Source of the DNA: Janibacter limosus
Lineage (GTDB): Bacteria; Actinomycetota; Actinomycetes; Actinomycetales; Dermatophilaceae
NCBI RefSeq assembly: GCF_004295485.1
Contig: NZ_CP036164.1
Coordinates: 2,480,001 to 2,544,000, forward strand
DNA length: 64,000 nucleotides
Direction of reading: 5' to 3'
Shown: positions 46,951 through 57,161 of the stretch, piece after piece
Numbering within the stretch: the stretch's first letter is position 1
Layout: each line of letters opens with the position of its first letter
Notes under the pieces: generated by a model
What the model was told of the DNA's origin: nothing
The model's input: only the letters and a program-made list of their open reading frames with translations
The model's database searches: none
Program-made: the position numbers and the translations under genes

Positions 46951-47778
46951 TCAGGACTCTCCCTCGGTCTTGGCCGGCGCCGAAGCGGCGGGAGCCTCCG
47001 CAGCGGGGGCCGCGGCCGAAGCCGGAGCCTCGTTGCGGTCGCCACCACGACGGGCGCGGGCGGGACGGTCGTCGCGGTCGCGACGCGGGCCACCACGACC
47101 ACGGGGAGCTGCGGTCGCCTGCTGGGCCGCGAACTCCTTCTCGGTCATGTCGCCCTTGTAGATCCAGACCTTGACGCCGATGCGGCCGAAGGTCGTGCGG
47201 GCCTCGTAGAAGCCGTAGTCGATGTTCGCGCGGAGGGTGTGCAGCGGAACGCGGCCCTCACGGTAGAACTCGGAGCGGGACATCTCGGCACCACCGAGGC
47301 GGCCGGAGCACTGGATCCGGATGCCCTTGGCACCGGCGCGAAGGGAGGACTGCATCCCCTTGCGCATGGCGCGACGGAAGGTGACGCGAGCAGCGAGCTG
47401 CTCGGCGATGCCCTGGGCGACCAGCTGAGCCTCGATCTCGGGGTTCTTGACCTCGAGGATGTTCAGCTGCACCTGCTTGCCCGTGAGCTTCTCGAGCTCG
47501 CCGCGGATGCGGTCGGCCTCGGCGCCACGGCGACCGATGACGATCCCGGGACGCGCGGTGTGGATGTCCACACGCACGCGGTCACGGGTCCGCTCGATCT
47601 CGACGCGGGCGATACCGGCGCGCTCCATGCCCGTGGACATGAGCTTGCGGATCGCGACGTCTTCCTTGACGTAGTCGCGGTAGCGCTGACCCTCCTTGTT
47701 GGAGTCGGCGAACCAGCGGCTCTTGTGGTCGGTGGTGATGCCCAGACGGAAGCCGTGCGGGTTGATTTTCTGACCCAT
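46951..47778 (-). CDS. rpsC: 30S ribosomal protein S3
   Basis: A 275-residue S3. [20 protein letters not shown], the KH domain ([20 protein letters not shown]) and [20 protein letters not shown] are clear. A 50-residue Arg/Ala/Pro-rich tail extends it. It shares one base with rplV. Confidence 0.97.
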   Translation of the reverse strand: MGQKINPHGFRLGITTDHKSRWFADSNKEGQRYRDYVKEDVAIRKLMSTGMERAGIARVEIERTRDRVRVDIHTARPGIVIGRRGAEADRIRGELEKLTGKQVQLNILEVKNPEIEAQLVAQGIAEQLAARVTFRRAMRKGMQSSLRAGAKGIRIQCSGRLGGAEMSRSEFYREGRVPLHTLRANIDYGFYEARTTFGRIGVKVWIYKGDMTEKEFAAQQATAAPRGRGGPRRDRDDRPARARRGGDRNEAPASAAAPAAEAPAASAPAKTEGES

Positions 47779-48188
47779 CAGCGGGTCCCTCCCTTCGCGG
47801 CCTTCTCAGGCTTGCTCGTCACGAGGACGGTGATGTGGCTGGTGCGCTTGTTGATCCGGCCGGCGCGGCCCTGGGCCCGCGGACGGAAACGCTTCATCGT
47901 GGGGCCCTCGTCGACGAATGCCGTGGAGATGACGAGGTTGCGCTCGTCGAAGGGCTCCCCGGCCTCGTCCGCCTTGACCCGAAGGTTGGCGATCGCGCTG
48001 TGGACGACCTTCAGGACGGGCTCGGCCGCACCCTGCGGCGCGAACTGCAGGGTCGCGATCGCGGTCTGCGTGTCCTTGCCACGGATCATGTTGACGACGC
48101 GACGGGCCTTCTGCGGCGTGACGCGCAGGTTGCGCGCCGAGGCGCGGGCAGCCAGCGTCTCCTGCTCGGTGATCTCGGTTGCAGGCAT
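47778..48188 (-). CDS. rplV: 50S ribosomal protein L22
   Basis: A 136-residue L22 with [20 protein letters not shown] and the exit-tunnel hairpin [20 protein letters not shown]. Joined to rpsS and rpsC by one-base overlaps. Confidence 0.97.
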   Translation of the reverse strand: MPATEITEQETLAARASARNLRVTPQKARRVVNMIRGKDTQTAIATLQFAPQGAAEPVLKVVHSAIANLRVKADEAGEPFDERNLVISTAFVDEGPTMKRFRPRAQGRAGRINKRTSHITVLVTSKPEKAAKGGTR

Positions 48189-48469
48189 CAGCGACGACGT
48201 CCCTTCTTGTCGTCCTTCACGTGACCGCGGAAGGTGCGGGTCGGTGCGAACTCGCCGAACTTGTGGCCGACCATCGCCTCGGTGACGAACACCGGGACGT
48301 GCTTGCGGCCGTCGTGGACGGCGAAGGTGTGGCCGAGCATGTCCGGTGAGACCACCGAACGACGCGACCAGGTCTTGATGACGTTCTTGGTGCCCGCTTC
48401 GTTCTGGACGTCGACCTTCTTCTGAAGGTGGTCGTCGATGAAGGGGCCCTTCTTCAAACTACGAGGCAT
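48188..48469 (-). CDS. rpsS: 30S ribosomal protein S19
   Basis: A 93-residue S19 ([52 protein letters not shown]). ATG 48469 is the family start. Confidence 0.98.
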   Translation of the reverse strand: MPRSLKKGPFIDDHLQKKVDVQNEAGTKNVIKTWSRRSVVSPDMLGHTFAVHDGRKHVPVFVTEAMVGHKFGEFAPTRTFRGHVKDDKKGRRR

Positions 48470-48485
48470 GTCCTTGAGGCTCCTA

Positions 48486-49322
48486 TCAGCGCTTCTTGCC
48501 GGTGCGGCGACGACGGACGATGAGCTTGTCGCTCGCCTTACCGGGACGCCGGGTACGACCCTCGGGCTTGCCCCAGGGAGAGACGGGGTGACGGCCACCG
48601 GAAGTCCGGCCCTCGCCACCACCGTGCGGGTGGTCGACCGGGTTCATGACGACACCACGGACGGTCGGGCGCTTGCCCTTCCAGCGCATACGGCCGGCCT
48701 TGCCCCAGTTGATGTTGGACTGCTCGGCGTTGCCGACCTCGCCGATCGTGGCGCGGCAGCGCACGTCGACGCGACGGACCTCACCGGAGGGCATGCGCAG
48801 CGTGGCGTAGGGACCCTCCTTGGCGAGCAGCTGGATGCTGGCACCGGCGGAGCGGGCCATCTTGGCGCCGCCACCGGGACGAAGCTCCACAGCGTGGATC
48901 GTCGTGCCGTTGGGGATGTTGCGCAGCGGCAGGTTGTTGCCCACCTTGATGTCGGCGGACGGGCCGTTCTCGATCATCGTGCCCTGCGCGAGCTTGTTGG
49001 GCGCCAGGATGTAGCGCTTCTCGCCGTCTGCGTAGTGCAGCAGCGCGATGCGGGCGGTGCGGTTGGGGTCGTACTCGATGTGAGCGACCTTTGCCGGAAC
49101 GCCGTCCTTGTCGTGGCGACGGAAGTCGATGACGCGGTAGGCACGCTTGTGGCCACCACCGATGTGACGGGTGGTGATACGACCGGTGGAGTTGCGGCCA
49201 CCGGACTTGGTGAGCGGGCGGACCAGCGACTTCTCAGGCGTGGAGCGCGTGACCTCGACGAAGTCGGCGACAGAGCTGCCGCGACGACCCGGGGTTGTCG
49301 GCTTGTACTTACGGATACCCAT
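48486..49322 (-). CDS. rplB: 50S ribosomal protein L2
   Basis: A 278-residue L2. [37 protein letters not shown] and the peptidyl-transferase-near [17 protein letters not shown], with its essential His, are clear. ATG 49322. Confidence 0.98.
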   Translation of the reverse strand: MGIRKYKPTTPGRRGSSVADFVEVTRSTPEKSLVRPLTKSGGRNSTGRITTRHIGGGHKRAYRVIDFRRHDKDGVPAKVAHIEYDPNRTARIALLHYADGEKRYILAPNKLAQGTMIENGPSADIKVGNNLPLRNIPNGTTIHAVELRPGGGAKMARSAGASIQLLAKEGPYATLRMPSGEVRRVDVRCRATIGEVGNAEQSNINWGKAGRMRWKGKRPTVRGVVMNPVDHPHGGGEGRTSGGRHPVSPWGKPEGRTRRPGKASDKLIVRRRRTGKKR

Positions 49323-49344
49323 TGGTTCTTCCTTGTCCTCTCCG

Positions 49345-49662
49345 TCAGCCCTGGCCGCCGAAGATGTCGATCGTGCCCTCGCGGAGAGAGACGATCGCGC
49401 GCTTCGTGTCCTTGCGCTTACCGGTGCCGAACCGCGTGCGTCGGGTCTTGCCGACACGGTTCATGGTGTGGACGGAGTCGACCTTGACGCCGAAGACCTT
49501 CTCGACGGCGATCTTGATCTCCGTCTTGTTGGCCCGCGGGTCGACGATGAAGGTGTACTTACCCTCGTCGAGCAGGCCGTACGACTTCTCGGACACGACG
49601 GGACGGATCAGGATGTCGCGCGGGTCCTTGAGCTGGGACGCACTTGAAATGGACTGGTTCAC
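49345..49662 (-). CDS. rplW: 50S ribosomal protein L23
   Basis: A 105-residue L23, tunnel-exit protein ([39 protein letters not shown]). Start GTG 49662 overlaps the rplD stop. Confidence 0.97.
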   Translation of the reverse strand: MNQSISSASQLKDPRDILIRPVVSEKSYGLLDEGKYTFIVDPRANKTEIKIAVEKVFGVKVDSVHTMNRVGKTRRTRFGTGKRKDTKRAIVSLREGTIDIFGGQG

Positions 49663-50312
49663 TTGCCCGTCTCCTCAGTGGTCTTGGGCTTGGGCCCGGC
49701 GAGGAATGCCTCGAGAGCCGCCTGGGTGAAGACGATGTCGTCCGAGCACAGCACGTCGTACGTGTTGAGCTGGTCGGCAGCGAGAACGTGCACGTCGGCG
49801 AGGTTGCGCACCGACTTCCACGCGGAGTCGTTGTCCCGCTCGATGACGATGAGCAGGTTCTTGCGCTCGCTGATCGCACCGAGGACGGTGGCGACGGTCT
49901 TGGTCGACGGGGTGTCGCCCTCGACGAGTGAGCTGAGCACGTGGATGCGACCGTTGCGGGCCCGGTCCGAGAGGGCACCGCGCAGGGCGGCGGCCTTCAT
50001 CTTCTTGGGGGTGCGCTGGGCGTAGTCACGCGGCTGCGGGCCGTGGACGACGCCACCGCCGGCGAACTGCGGTGCACGGGTCGAGCCCTGACGGGCGCGG
50101 CCGGTGCCCTTCTGGCGGTAAGGCTTGCGCCCACCGCCACGCACCTCGGCGCGGGTCTTGGTCGAGTGCGTGCCCTGCCGCGCTGCGGCGAGCTGGGCGA
50201 CGACGACCTGGTGGATCAGCGGGACGTTGACCTGCACGTCGAAGATCTCGGCGGGCAGCTCGACGCTGCCGGTGGCAGCGCCCTGAGGGCTGATGATGTC
50301 GATGGTCGGCAC
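49659..50312 (-). CDS. rplD: 50S ribosomal protein L4
   Basis: A 217-residue L4. The tunnel loop with [20 protein letters not shown] and [20 protein letters not shown] is intact. L4 represses S10 operons in E. coli through the leader; the long rpsJ leader here could be a target. Confidence 0.97.
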   Translation of the reverse strand: MPTIDIISPQGAATGSVELPAEIFDVQVNVPLIHQVVVAQLAAARQGTHSTKTRAEVRGGGRKPYRQKGTGRARQGSTRAPQFAGGGVVHGPQPRDYAQRTPKKMKAAALRGALSDRARNGRIHVLSSLVEGDTPSTKTVATVLGAISERKNLLIVIERDNDSAWKSVRNLADVHVLAADQLNTYDVLCSDDIVFTQAALEAFLAGPKPKTTEETGK

Positions 50313-50313
50313 G

Positions 50314-50970
50314 TCAGGCTCCCTTCACCGCGGAGCGGACGAGGACGACGCCGCCACGGGGGCCGGGAACGGCACCCTTGACGAGCAGCAGGCCCTTGTC
50401 AGCGTCGACCGCGTGGATCGTGAGGTTCTGGGTGGTCTGGCGCACGCCGCCCATGCGGCCGGCCATGCGCATCCCCTTGAAGACGCGACCCGGGGTGGCG
50501 CAGCCACCGATCGAGCCGGGCTTGCGGTGGTTGCGGTGGGCACCGTGGGAGGCGCTGACGCCGTGGAAGCCGTGACGCTTCATGACGCCGGCGAAGCCCT
50601 TGCCCTTGGTGGTGCCGGTGACGTCGATCTCCTGTCCGCCTTCGAACAGGTCGACCGTCACCTCCTGGCCGAGCGAGTACTCGGAGGCGTCCGCGGTGCG
50701 GAGCTCGACGAGGTGACGGCGCGGGGTGGCACCGGCCTTGGCGAAGTGACCGCTCTTGGGCTGGTTCACCTTGCGGGGGTCGATGGCGCCGTAGGCGATC
50801 TGGACGGCGTCGTACCCGTCGGTCTCGACATTGCGGACCTGGGTGACGACGCACGGGCCAGCCTGGATGACGGTGACGGGGACGAGGCGGTTCTCCGCGT
50901 CCCAGACCTGCGTCATGCCGAGCTTTTCGCCGAGAACGCCCTTGACGGTCTTGGTGGCAGTTGTAGTCAT
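50314..50970 (-). CDS. rplC: 50S ribosomal protein L3
   Basis: A 218-residue L3 ([59 protein letters not shown]). One base from rplD. Confidence 0.97.
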   Translation of the reverse strand: MTTTATKTVKGVLGEKLGMTQVWDAENRLVPVTVIQAGPCVVTQVRNVETDGYDAVQIAYGAIDPRKVNQPKSGHFAKAGATPRRHLVELRTADASEYSLGQEVTVDLFEGGQEIDVTGTTKGKGFAGVMKRHGFHGVSASHGAHRNHRKPGSIGGCATPGRVFKGMRMAGRMGGVRQTTQNLTIHAVDADKGLLLVKGAVPGPRGGVVLVRSAVKGA

Positions 50971-50981
50971 CTCGATGCGCC

Positions 50982-51290
50982 TCAGAGCTTGATCTCGATG
51001 TTGACGTCAGCCGGGAGGTCGAGTCGCATCAGCGAGTCGACGGCCTTGGGCGTCGGGTCGATGATGTCGATGAGGCGCTTGTGGGTGCGCATCTCGAAGT
51101 GCTCTCGGCTGTCCTTGTACTTGTGCGGCGACCGGATGACGCAGAACACGTTCTTCTCCGTAGGCAGCGGCACGGGGCCAACCACCGTCGCGCCGGCACG
51201 GGTCACGGTGTCGACGATCTTTCGCGCCGAGTTGTCGATGACCTCATGGTCATACGACTTCAACCGGATGCGGATCTTCTGTCCCGCCAT
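50982..51290 (-). CDS. rpsJ: 30S ribosomal protein S10
   Basis: A 102-residue S10, also a NusG-linked transcription antiterminator (NusE). [20 protein letters not shown] and [20 protein letters not shown] are canonical. First gene of the S10 unit, with a ~270-nt leader. Confidence 0.98.
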   Translation of the reverse strand: MAGQKIRIRLKSYDHEVIDNSARKIVDTVTRAGATVVGPVPLPTEKNVFCVIRSPHKYKDSREHFEMRTHKRLIDIIDPTPKAVDSLMRLDLPADVNIEIKL

Positions 51291-51628
51291 CTGTGTGTCC
51301 GTCTCTCTCTCGCCGTCTTGCCTGGTCTGTGTCGAGTGCCTGGTCTCCGACCCACGCGGTCGGGTGTGTCGCACCCGCTCCGCGGCCCGACGACACGCCA
51401 TATGGCTGGTCGTCGGTCTTGGTCTTCGACCCGGATCAACCGGATCGTGCTGTGGTCCGATGTGTCGCCCCGCCTGAAGCGGTTCGGTGCGTTGTCATCG
51501 GGATGGCGAAAACGCGAGCAATCGGGGCAAAGGCCGATCGTCGCGTCACCGCTCAACTAGCAACCTGAACAGTGTGCCAGAGGCCGGCGCCCCAGTCCAA
51601 ATCGGGGTGGGGCGGTGCTTGACACGAG
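51291..51628. other. Leader and promoter region of the S10 unit, no gene
   Basis: Between the rpsJ start and the yihY terminator. It holds the S10 promoter (51571-51600) and then ~270 nt of untranslated leader with purine-rich GGCGAGAGAGAGACGG just before rpsJ. No supported ORF. The leader is a candidate for L4- or other-mediated control. Confidence 0.6.
51571..51600 (-). promoter_or_regulatory. S10 operon promoter TTGGAC-18-CACACT
   Basis: On the minus strand: TTGGAC (51600-51595), an 18-bp spacer, CACACT (51576-51571). Expected start near 51564. Confidence 0.55.
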
Positions 51629-51629
51629 C

Positions 51630-51656
51630 ACGAAGGGGGGAGGCTCCCTCCTTCGT
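51630..51656 (-). terminator. Terminator of yihY
   Basis: ACGAAGGGGGGAG and CTCCCTCCTTCGT arms with one mismatch, 14 bp after the yihY stop. Another inverted CGAAGG-type stem. Confidence 0.8.
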
Positions 51657-51669
51657 CCTGGTGTGGCCG

Positions 51670-52761
51670 TCAGTCCTGGTCGGCGAGGTCCGCCGTGGAG
51701 CGGCCCTGGTCGTGCAGCCCCTGGATCCGCAGCGCGCGGGCCTCCTCGAGCACGCCCTCCTGCGCCTCCTGCGCCGCATCGGACTTCGTCGTGTCCCGAA
51801 GGGGGAGCAGCAGCTCCTCCTCCGCGGCCATGCCGGCCTGCAGCTGGCGCGAGCGCTCGACCTCGGAGTCGATCTCGGCCCCGAGCAGCAGCACGTTGTT
51901 GACGATCCACAGCCACAGGAGGAAGACGATGACGCCGGCCAGCGAGCCGTAGGTCTTGTTGTACGAGCCGAAGTTGGAGACGTAGAAGCCGAAGGCCACC
52001 GAGGCGATGATCGCCACGAGGATGGCCACGGCGGCGCCGGGCGTCAGCCAGCGGAACTTCGGCTGGCGCACGTTGGGCGTCGCCCAGTAGAGCAGGCCGA
52101 CCATGAAGATGACGACGAGCAGGATGACCGGCCACTTGGCGAGGTTCCAGGTCATGACGGCCGCGTCGCCGAGACCGATCGCGTCACCGATGGCCCTGGC
52201 CAGCTCACCGCTGACGGCGACCGACAGGATGATGGCCGCGGCCAGCAGCAGCAGGATCGCGGTGACGACCAGCTGCATCGGGCGCAGCTTGACGAAGCCG
52301 CGCCCCTCCGGCACCTCGTAGATCCGGTTGAGAGCGCGGCCGAAGGCGCCGACGTACCCGGACGCGGACCAGAGGGCACCGGCGAGACCGACGAAGAGAC
52401 CGAGCCCGGCCGCCGGCGAGTTGACCATCTGGTCCAACGGACCCTCCAGCGTCGTGCCGACGCTGCCCGTGCCCAGCTGCTCGAGCACGTCGAGGATGGT
52501 GGTCTTGGTCTTCTCCGGCTCCCCCACCAGACCGAGGATGGAGACGAGCGCCAGCATGGCCGGGAAGATCGACAGCACGGAGAAGTAGGTGAGCGCCGCA
52601 GCGAGGTCCGTGCAGCCGTCCGCGCTGAACTCCTTGAGCGCCCGCTTGAAGGCGAAGGTCCAGCTGCGCCTCTTGAGCTGGCGAAGGGAGGGCTTGGCCT
52701 CCTCGTCCAGCCCGGCGTCCTCCAGTGCGGTGTCGCTCTGCGTGGTGTCGTCGGTGGCCAT
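51670..52761 (-). CDS. YihY/BrkB family membrane protein
   Basis: A 363-residue integral membrane protein with about six segments. DLAAALTYFSVLSIFPAMLA and GLFVGLAGALWSASGYVGAF are the family blocks, then GVIVFLLWLWIVNNVLLLGA near the end. Charged cytoplasmic N- and C-termini flank the core. Once called ribonuclease BN in error; its real role (perhaps export) is unknown. Divergent from the ABC gene; a perfect palindrome lies between. Confidence 0.88.
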   Translation of the reverse strand: MATDDTTQSDTALEDAGLDEEAKPSLRQLKRRSWTFAFKRALKEFSADGCTDLAAALTYFSVLSIFPAMLALVSILGLVGEPEKTKTTILDVLEQLGTGSVGTTLEGPLDQMVNSPAAGLGLFVGLAGALWSASGYVGAFGRALNRIYEVPEGRGFVKLRPMQLVVTAILLLLAAAIILSVAVSGELARAIGDAIGLGDAAVMTWNLAKWPVILLVVIFMVGLLYWATPNVRQPKFRWLTPGAAVAILVAIIASVAFGFYVSNFGSYNKTYGSLAGVIVFLLWLWIVNNVLLLGAEIDSEVERSRQLQAGMAAEEELLLPLRDTTKSDAAQEAQEGVLEEARALRIQGLHDQGRSTADLADQD

Positions 52762-52799
52762 GCGGCGGGCTCTCCCCGTGGTCGACTGCGGCTGTCGTC

Positions 52800-52830
52800 C
52801 ACACCCTAGGCCAGTGCCCCCTAGGGTGTG
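52800..52830. promoter_or_regulatory. Symmetrical divergent promoter/operator between yihY and the ABC operon
   Basis: CACACCCTAGG and CCTAGGGTGTG are perfect 11-bp arms around a 9-bp centre. Each arm contains TAGGGT, a -10-like hexamer, one per strand pointing outward. A dimeric regulator on this site would control both directions. Confidence 0.6.
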
Positions 52831-52859
52831 GCGCAGACACTAGGGGGACGAGCGGGAGG

Positions 52860-53825
52860 ATGGATGTGGCTGCGGATCAGCAGGTGGTCGCCACCCAGGG
52901 CCTGACCAAGCAGTACGCCGGCGTGACGGCGCTCGACGAGCTCTCCCTCGAGATCAGTCCGGGGATCACCGGCGTGGTGGGTGTCAACGGTGCCGGGAAG
53001 TCCACGCTCATCAAGATCCTGCTCGGGCTGCTCCCGGCGACGTCGGGCTCGGTGCGGGTACTCGGGATGGATCCTCGGTCGTCGGCCAGGGACATCCGGG
53101 CCCTCGTCGGCTACATGCCCGAGCACGACTGCCTGCCAGCCGACGTCACGGCTGCCGACTTCGTCCTGCACATGGCCACCATGTCCGGCCTCCCGCGGCA
53201 GGCCAGCCGGGAGCGCGCATCGGACGTGCTGCGCCACGTCGGCCTCGACGAGGAGCGCCACCGGGCCATGGGTGGGTACTCGACGGGCATGAAGCAGCGG
53301 GCCAAGCTCGCCCAGGCCCTCGTGCACGACCCGGCGCTGGTCTTCCTCGACGAGCCGACCAGCGGGCTGGACCCACGTGCCAGGGACGACATGCTCGACC
53401 TGATCGCCCGCGTGCACACGGACTTCGGGATCTCCGTCGTCGTGACCAGCCACCTGCTGGGCGAGCTCGAGCGGACCGCGGACCGGATCGTCGTGCTGGA
53501 CAGCGGACGACTGCTGCGCGCCTCGTCCACCTCGGACCTCACCCAGACCACCGGCACCGTCCTCGTCGAGGTGCTCGGGCCCGAGGGCAGCGACCGCCTC
53601 CTCGGGCAGGCGCTCCTCGACCGGGGCATCGGCGCCTGGCCGGTCGGCGGCGACGTCGAGGTCCGGGTGGACCGGCCCGAGGTCCTGGACGCGATCCGCG
53701 ACGCCGCGGTCGACCTCGATCTGGGGCTCGTCCGCCTGCAGGAGCGGCGGCACACCCTCGACGAGGTCTTCCTTCCTCCCCCTTCGTCCCCCGCCCTCGA
53801 GACGCATGCAGGAGGCCACCCCTGA
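52860..53825 (+). CDS. ABC transporter ATP-binding protein (ABC-2 type), first
   Basis: A 321-residue ATPase. Walker A VNGAGKST, signature YSTGMKQR, Walker B with LVFLDEPTSGLDP, and H-loop TSHLLGE; then a C-terminal ~90-residue domain. It couples with the next permease. ATG 52860 directly follows GGGAGG, so GTG 52866, with better spacing, may be the true start. First of four overlapping genes. Confidence 0.9.
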   Translation: MDVAADQQVVATQGLTKQYAGVTALDELSLEISPGITGVVGVNGAGKSTLIKILLGLLPATSGSVRVLGMDPRSSARDIRALVGYMPEHDCLPADVTAADFVLHMATMSGLPRQASRERASDVLRHVGLDEERHRAMGGYSTGMKQRAKLAQALVHDPALVFLDEPTSGLDPRARDDMLDLIARVHTDFGISVVVTSHLLGELERTADRIVVLDSGRLLRASSTSDLTQTTGTVLVEVLGPEGSDRLLGQALLDRGIGAWPVGGDVEVRVDRPEVLDAIRDAAVDLDLGLVRLQERRHTLDEVFLPPPSSPALETHAGGHP

Positions 53826-54730
53826 TGAGCACCCCACCGCGTGGCGTCATCCACGACCTGGGCTACCGGGGCTTCGACGGCCGCCGGCTCGGCGACGGCG
53901 CCATCACGCTCGAGCTCTACCGCAACTCCGTGGCCCAGGCCTTCGGGATCGGGCGCTCGGGCAAGGCCAAGATCATGCCGTGGCTGGTGATCCTGCTGAT
54001 GGCCGTGCCGGCCGTGGTGCTGGGCGCCATCAGCATCCAGGCTGGCCAGGCTCCCCCCGAGGCCGAGATGGGGGCGCCGTCCACCTACTTCGCGTACCCG
54101 TACTGGACCCAGCTGCTCATCACGATCTTCGTGGCGACCCAGGCCCCGGTGCTCTTCGCCCGGGACCTGCGGTACCGCACGATCGTCCTGTACTTCGCCC
54201 GGCCGGTCTCGCGCACTCGCTTCGTCCTCACCCGTCTGGCGGCCCTGACCACGGCGATCTTCGTCGTCATCGTCGGGCCGATGCTCGTCTGGTTCGCCTG
54301 CGCCCTCTCGACAGGCCATGAGAGCGGGCTGCACGCGCAGCGCTTCGGGGCTGCCGTCGTGGGCGTCGCCGTGCTCTCGCTGGTGCTCGCCGCGCTGGCC
54401 GGGCTCGTCTCCACCCTCGCGACCAAGTCGGGTCTGGCCCTCGCGGCGATCATCGTCGTGCTCATGGTGCCCTCCGCGATGATCACCATGGCCCTGGCCA
54501 TCACGACCCAGCTCGACAACGACGGCGTCGGCCAGCTCATCGCGTCGGCCCACCCCTTCACCGCCGTCGCCCTGCTCGTGTCGGGGATCTTCGGTGACCC
54601 TCCGGTCAACCCGACGATCCCCCAGCCCCACGGCTGGCTCATCGGGTTCGCCGTGGCCGTCTGCGTGGCCTGGGTCCTCCTGCCGGTCCTCGCGCTCGTC
54701 GCCCGGATCCGATCGGTGGCGTCGCTGTGA
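53825..54730 (+). CDS. ABC transporter permease, first
   Basis: A 301-residue membrane protein with six or so segments. A ~45-residue cytoplasmic lead (VIHDLGYRGFDGRRLGDGA) precedes the first helix (MPWLVILLMAVPAVVLGAI). ARDLRYRTIVLYFARPVSR is the ABC-2 loop. Starts on the last base of the ATPase stop. Substrate unknown. Confidence 0.82.
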   Translation: MSTPPRGVIHDLGYRGFDGRRLGDGAITLELYRNSVAQAFGIGRSGKAKIMPWLVILLMAVPAVVLGAISIQAGQAPPEAEMGAPSTYFAYPYWTQLLITIFVATQAPVLFARDLRYRTIVLYFARPVSRTRFVLTRLAALTTAIFVVIVGPMLVWFACALSTGHESGLHAQRFGAAVVGVAVLSLVLAALAGLVSTLATKSGLALAAIIVVLMVPSAMITMALAITTQLDNDGVGQLIASAHPFTAVALLVSGIFGDPPVNPTIPQPHGWLIGFAVAVCVAWVLLPVLALVARIRSVASL

Positions 54731-55641
54731 GCACGCTGCGCCTGGACTCCGTGTCGCGCTGGTACGGCAATGTCGTCGCGGTCAACGACGTGACGATGGA
54801 GGTGGGGCAGGGCATCACCGGGCTGCTCGGGCCCAACGGCGCCGGCAAGTCGACGGTCCTGTCGATCATGGCGGGCCTGCTGTCGCCATCGGCGGGCACC
54901 GCGACACTGGACGGGCACCCCCTTCGTCAGGACACGTCGGTCTACCGCCAGATCGGTCTGGTCCCCGTGCAGGAGTCGGTCTACGACTTCCTCACCGCGC
55001 GGCAGCTGGTGCGGCTCAACGCCGACCTGCACAAGATCCCCTCGGCCGGAGCGGCGACCGACCACGCCCTGCAACTCGTTGACCTCGTCGGGGCCGCCGA
55101 CCGCAAGATCTCGACCTTCAGCAAGGGGATGCGCCAGCGGGTCAAGATGGCGTCGGCCCTGGTGCACGACCCCCAGGTCCTGCTGCTCGACGAGCCCTTC
55201 AACGGCATGGACCCGATCCAGCGGCACGCCATGGCCACGCTGCTCGCGGACTACGCAACGCAGGGGCGCACCATCGTCTTCAGCTCGCACATCCTCGAGG
55301 AGGTGGAGTCCTTGGCCGGGCAGATCGAGGTGATCGTCTCGGGACGGCACGCGGCCTCCGGTGACCGCACCGCCATCCGGCGGCTGATGACCGACCGGCC
55401 CAACCAGTACCGCATCCGCAGCAGCGACAACCGCCGCCTGGCGGCCGCGCTCATGGCCGGCGCCAGCGTGCGAGGGGTGCGGCTGCACGGTGACCGCCAC
55501 CTCGAGCTCGAGGCCGACGACTTCGGCGGCTTCGCGCGCATCGTGCCCCGGGTGGCCCGGGAGCACGACATCCGCATCCTGGAGCTGACACCGACGGACG
55601 AGTCGCTCGAGAGCATCTTCGGCTACCTGGTGAGCCGATGA
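54727..55641 (+). CDS. ABC transporter ATP-binding protein, second
   Basis: A 304-residue ATPase: Walker A GPNGAGKST, signature FSKGMRQR, LLLDEPFNGMDP, SSHILEEVE. Overlaps the preceding permease (GTGA). At 54920 the motif GACGAAGGG is read His-Pro-Leu-Arg-Gln using CTT CGT. It pairs with the second permease, so the operon encodes two half-exporters or a four-subunit one. Confidence 0.9.
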   Translation: MSTLRLDSVSRWYGNVVAVNDVTMEVGQGITGLLGPNGAGKSTVLSIMAGLLSPSAGTATLDGHPLRQDTSVYRQIGLVPVQESVYDFLTARQLVRLNADLHKIPSAGAATDHALQLVDLVGAADRKISTFSKGMRQRVKMASALVHDPQVLLLDEPFNGMDPIQRHAMATLLADYATQGRTIVFSSHILEEVESLAGQIEVIVSGRHAASGDRTAIRRLMTDRPNQYRIRSSDNRRLAAALMAGASVRGVRLHGDRHLELEADDFGGFARIVPRVAREHDIRILELTPTDESLESIFGYLVSR

Positions 55642-56351
55642 GCCCCGCGATCATCCGGCTGGCCGTGCGCTCCCTCCTCGGACGCGCGCGGGTCCTCGTG
55701 CTCGCCGCCATGGCGCTGGCCCTCGTCGGGCTCGCCGTGGCCATCCGGCTCGCTCCCACGGGGGCGCTCGACCCGGCCGGCGCGCCGCTCGACCTGGTGC
55801 GTACCTTCGGCATCGGCATCGTCGTCCCGGTCGTGACCCTCATCGGGACGACGACACTCATCACCTCGGAGATCGACGACGGCTCGATCATCTACCTGCT
55901 CAGCAAGCCGCTCCCCCGCTGGGTCATCGTCGCCAGCAAGATGCTCGTCATCCTCGGCAGCTCGCTCGTCTTCGCCGTGGTCCCCATGGCGCTGGCCGCG
56001 CTGCTCATGGTGGGCACCGACGGCGGGCTGTGGTGGAGCGCCCTGCTCGGCGGGACGACCTCTGCGGTGGCGTACACCGGGGCCTTCACCCTGCTCGCGA
56101 TCATGGTCAAGCGGAGCGTCACCGGCTGCCTGCTCTACTGGCTCGTCTGGGAGGCGCTGCTCACCACGGTCCTGCGGCCGGCGCAGTACCTGTCAGCCCG
56201 GGCGTACGGCGGAAGCGTCACGCACGCGGCGATGGGGCTGGAGGCGCATCCTGCGGCGTGGTTCGCGGTGGTTGCTGCGGTGGTCGTGCTCGTGGCTGGT
56301 GCGGCTCTGGCCGGGTGGCGGCTGGCGCGGGTGACGATCTCGGAGGTGTGA
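55638..56351 (+). CDS. ABC transporter permease, second
   Basis: A 237-residue protein with about six membrane segments (VLVLAAMALALVGLAVAIRL; TLITSEIDDGSIIYLLSKPL is the ABC-2 cytoplasmic loop). ATGA overlap with the second ATPase. Last gene of the exporter operon. Substrate unknown; lipid-like or antibiotic export is common for such sets. Confidence 0.82.
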   Translation: MSPAIIRLAVRSLLGRARVLVLAAMALALVGLAVAIRLAPTGALDPAGAPLDLVRTFGIGIVVPVVTLIGTTTLITSEIDDGSIIYLLSKPLPRWVIVASKMLVILGSSLVFAVVPMALAALLMVGTDGGLWWSALLGGTTSAVAYTGAFTLLAIMVKRSVTGCLLYWLVWEALLTTVLRPAQYLSARAYGGSVTHAAMGLEAHPAAWFAVVAAVVVLVAGAALAGWRLARVTISEV

Positions 56352-56398
56352 GGCAGACCCAGCCGTTGGCCCTCTGACAGCGGATCCAAAGACGCCAA

Positions 56399-56428
56399 CG
56401 CCCGCCATCCGTGGGCGAATGGCGGGCG
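56399..56428. terminator. Bidirectional hairpin between the ABC operon and the exported-protein gene
   Basis: CGCCCGCCAT and ATGGCGGGCG form a perfect 10-bp stem with a 10-nt loop in the gap between convergent genes. Confidence 0.7.
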
Positions 56429-56449
56429 GGCGGGCGGGTGGAACGTGGC

Positions 56450-56983
56450 TCAGAGGGTGGCGCAGATGCTCGCGATAGCCTCGCCGCTGAGGCTGACGTT
56501 CGCCGTCTGCGTAAAGGATGCCGGCGCCGAACCCGGTGTAGAAAGAGTCCACCGACCAAGCAAGCTCACGTTGATGCCCGCCGTGATGACTCGAACATCA
56601 ACGTACTCACCGGGCGCAAGCGCCTTCTGCGTCGTAGCGGCACCGGTCGACGTGAACAGCACGTCGGCGTTGATGAGTGTGAGTCCAGCAACGTCGATGC
56701 CCGCAACCCCCGAAGTGGCGAGCGTCAAAGGCACACCCATCGGCAGGGTGCAACCGGAATCGGCCGGGTTCGTGACTCGGAAGTAGGTCGTCGGCTGCAG
56801 CAGGCCCACGATGTCGCAACTCTCAACCGTGATGTCGAGAGCAGTGCCGGCCGCGCAGACCGGGAGGTCGGAGGCGGCGAGCGAAGGGGCGGCGGCGGCG
56901 ACGGAGATCGCGGGGACGGCCCAGGCGGCGCCCTTCGCGATGGAGCGGCGGGACGGGCCCGAGGTGGTGATGTCCTTCGACAC
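56450..56983 (-). CDS. Exported protein of unknown function with a Tat-like signal
   Basis: A 177-residue protein. The N-terminus SRRSIAKGAAWAVPAISVAA resembles a twin-arginine signal seen on many actinobacterial surface proteins, with likely cleavage near SLAAS (residue ~38). The mature part is rich in Thr, Gly and Val in beta-strand-like stretches, with four Cys residues, resembling a small Ig-like or pilin-like fold. GC of three sampled rows is 62-63%, lower than the neighbours, hinting at transfer or relaxed codon choice. No known family could be named. Confidence 0.7.
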   Translation of the reverse strand: MSKDITTSGPSRRSIAKGAAWAVPAISVAAAAPSLAASDLPVCAAGTALDITVESCDIVGLLQPTTYFRVTNPADSGCTLPMGVPLTLATSGVAGIDVAGLTLINADVLFTSTGAATTQKALAPGEYVDVRVITAGINVSLLGRWTLSTPGSAPASFTQTANVSLSGEAIASICATL

Positions 56984-57161
56984 GAGGCGATTCTTTCTGC
57001 GGACAGGCGCTGCAGACGGTGCGCCGAGCTCTGTCGCGGCGACGCGATGGGCGGGTCCTCCCCGGCGGCAGGTTCCCTGTCGACCCCGCCACGAGCGACC
57101 TTAGAGTTTCCTGAACGGAATTCGGCCAGATGCCTGCAAAAGGACTAGACGCTGATGACCA

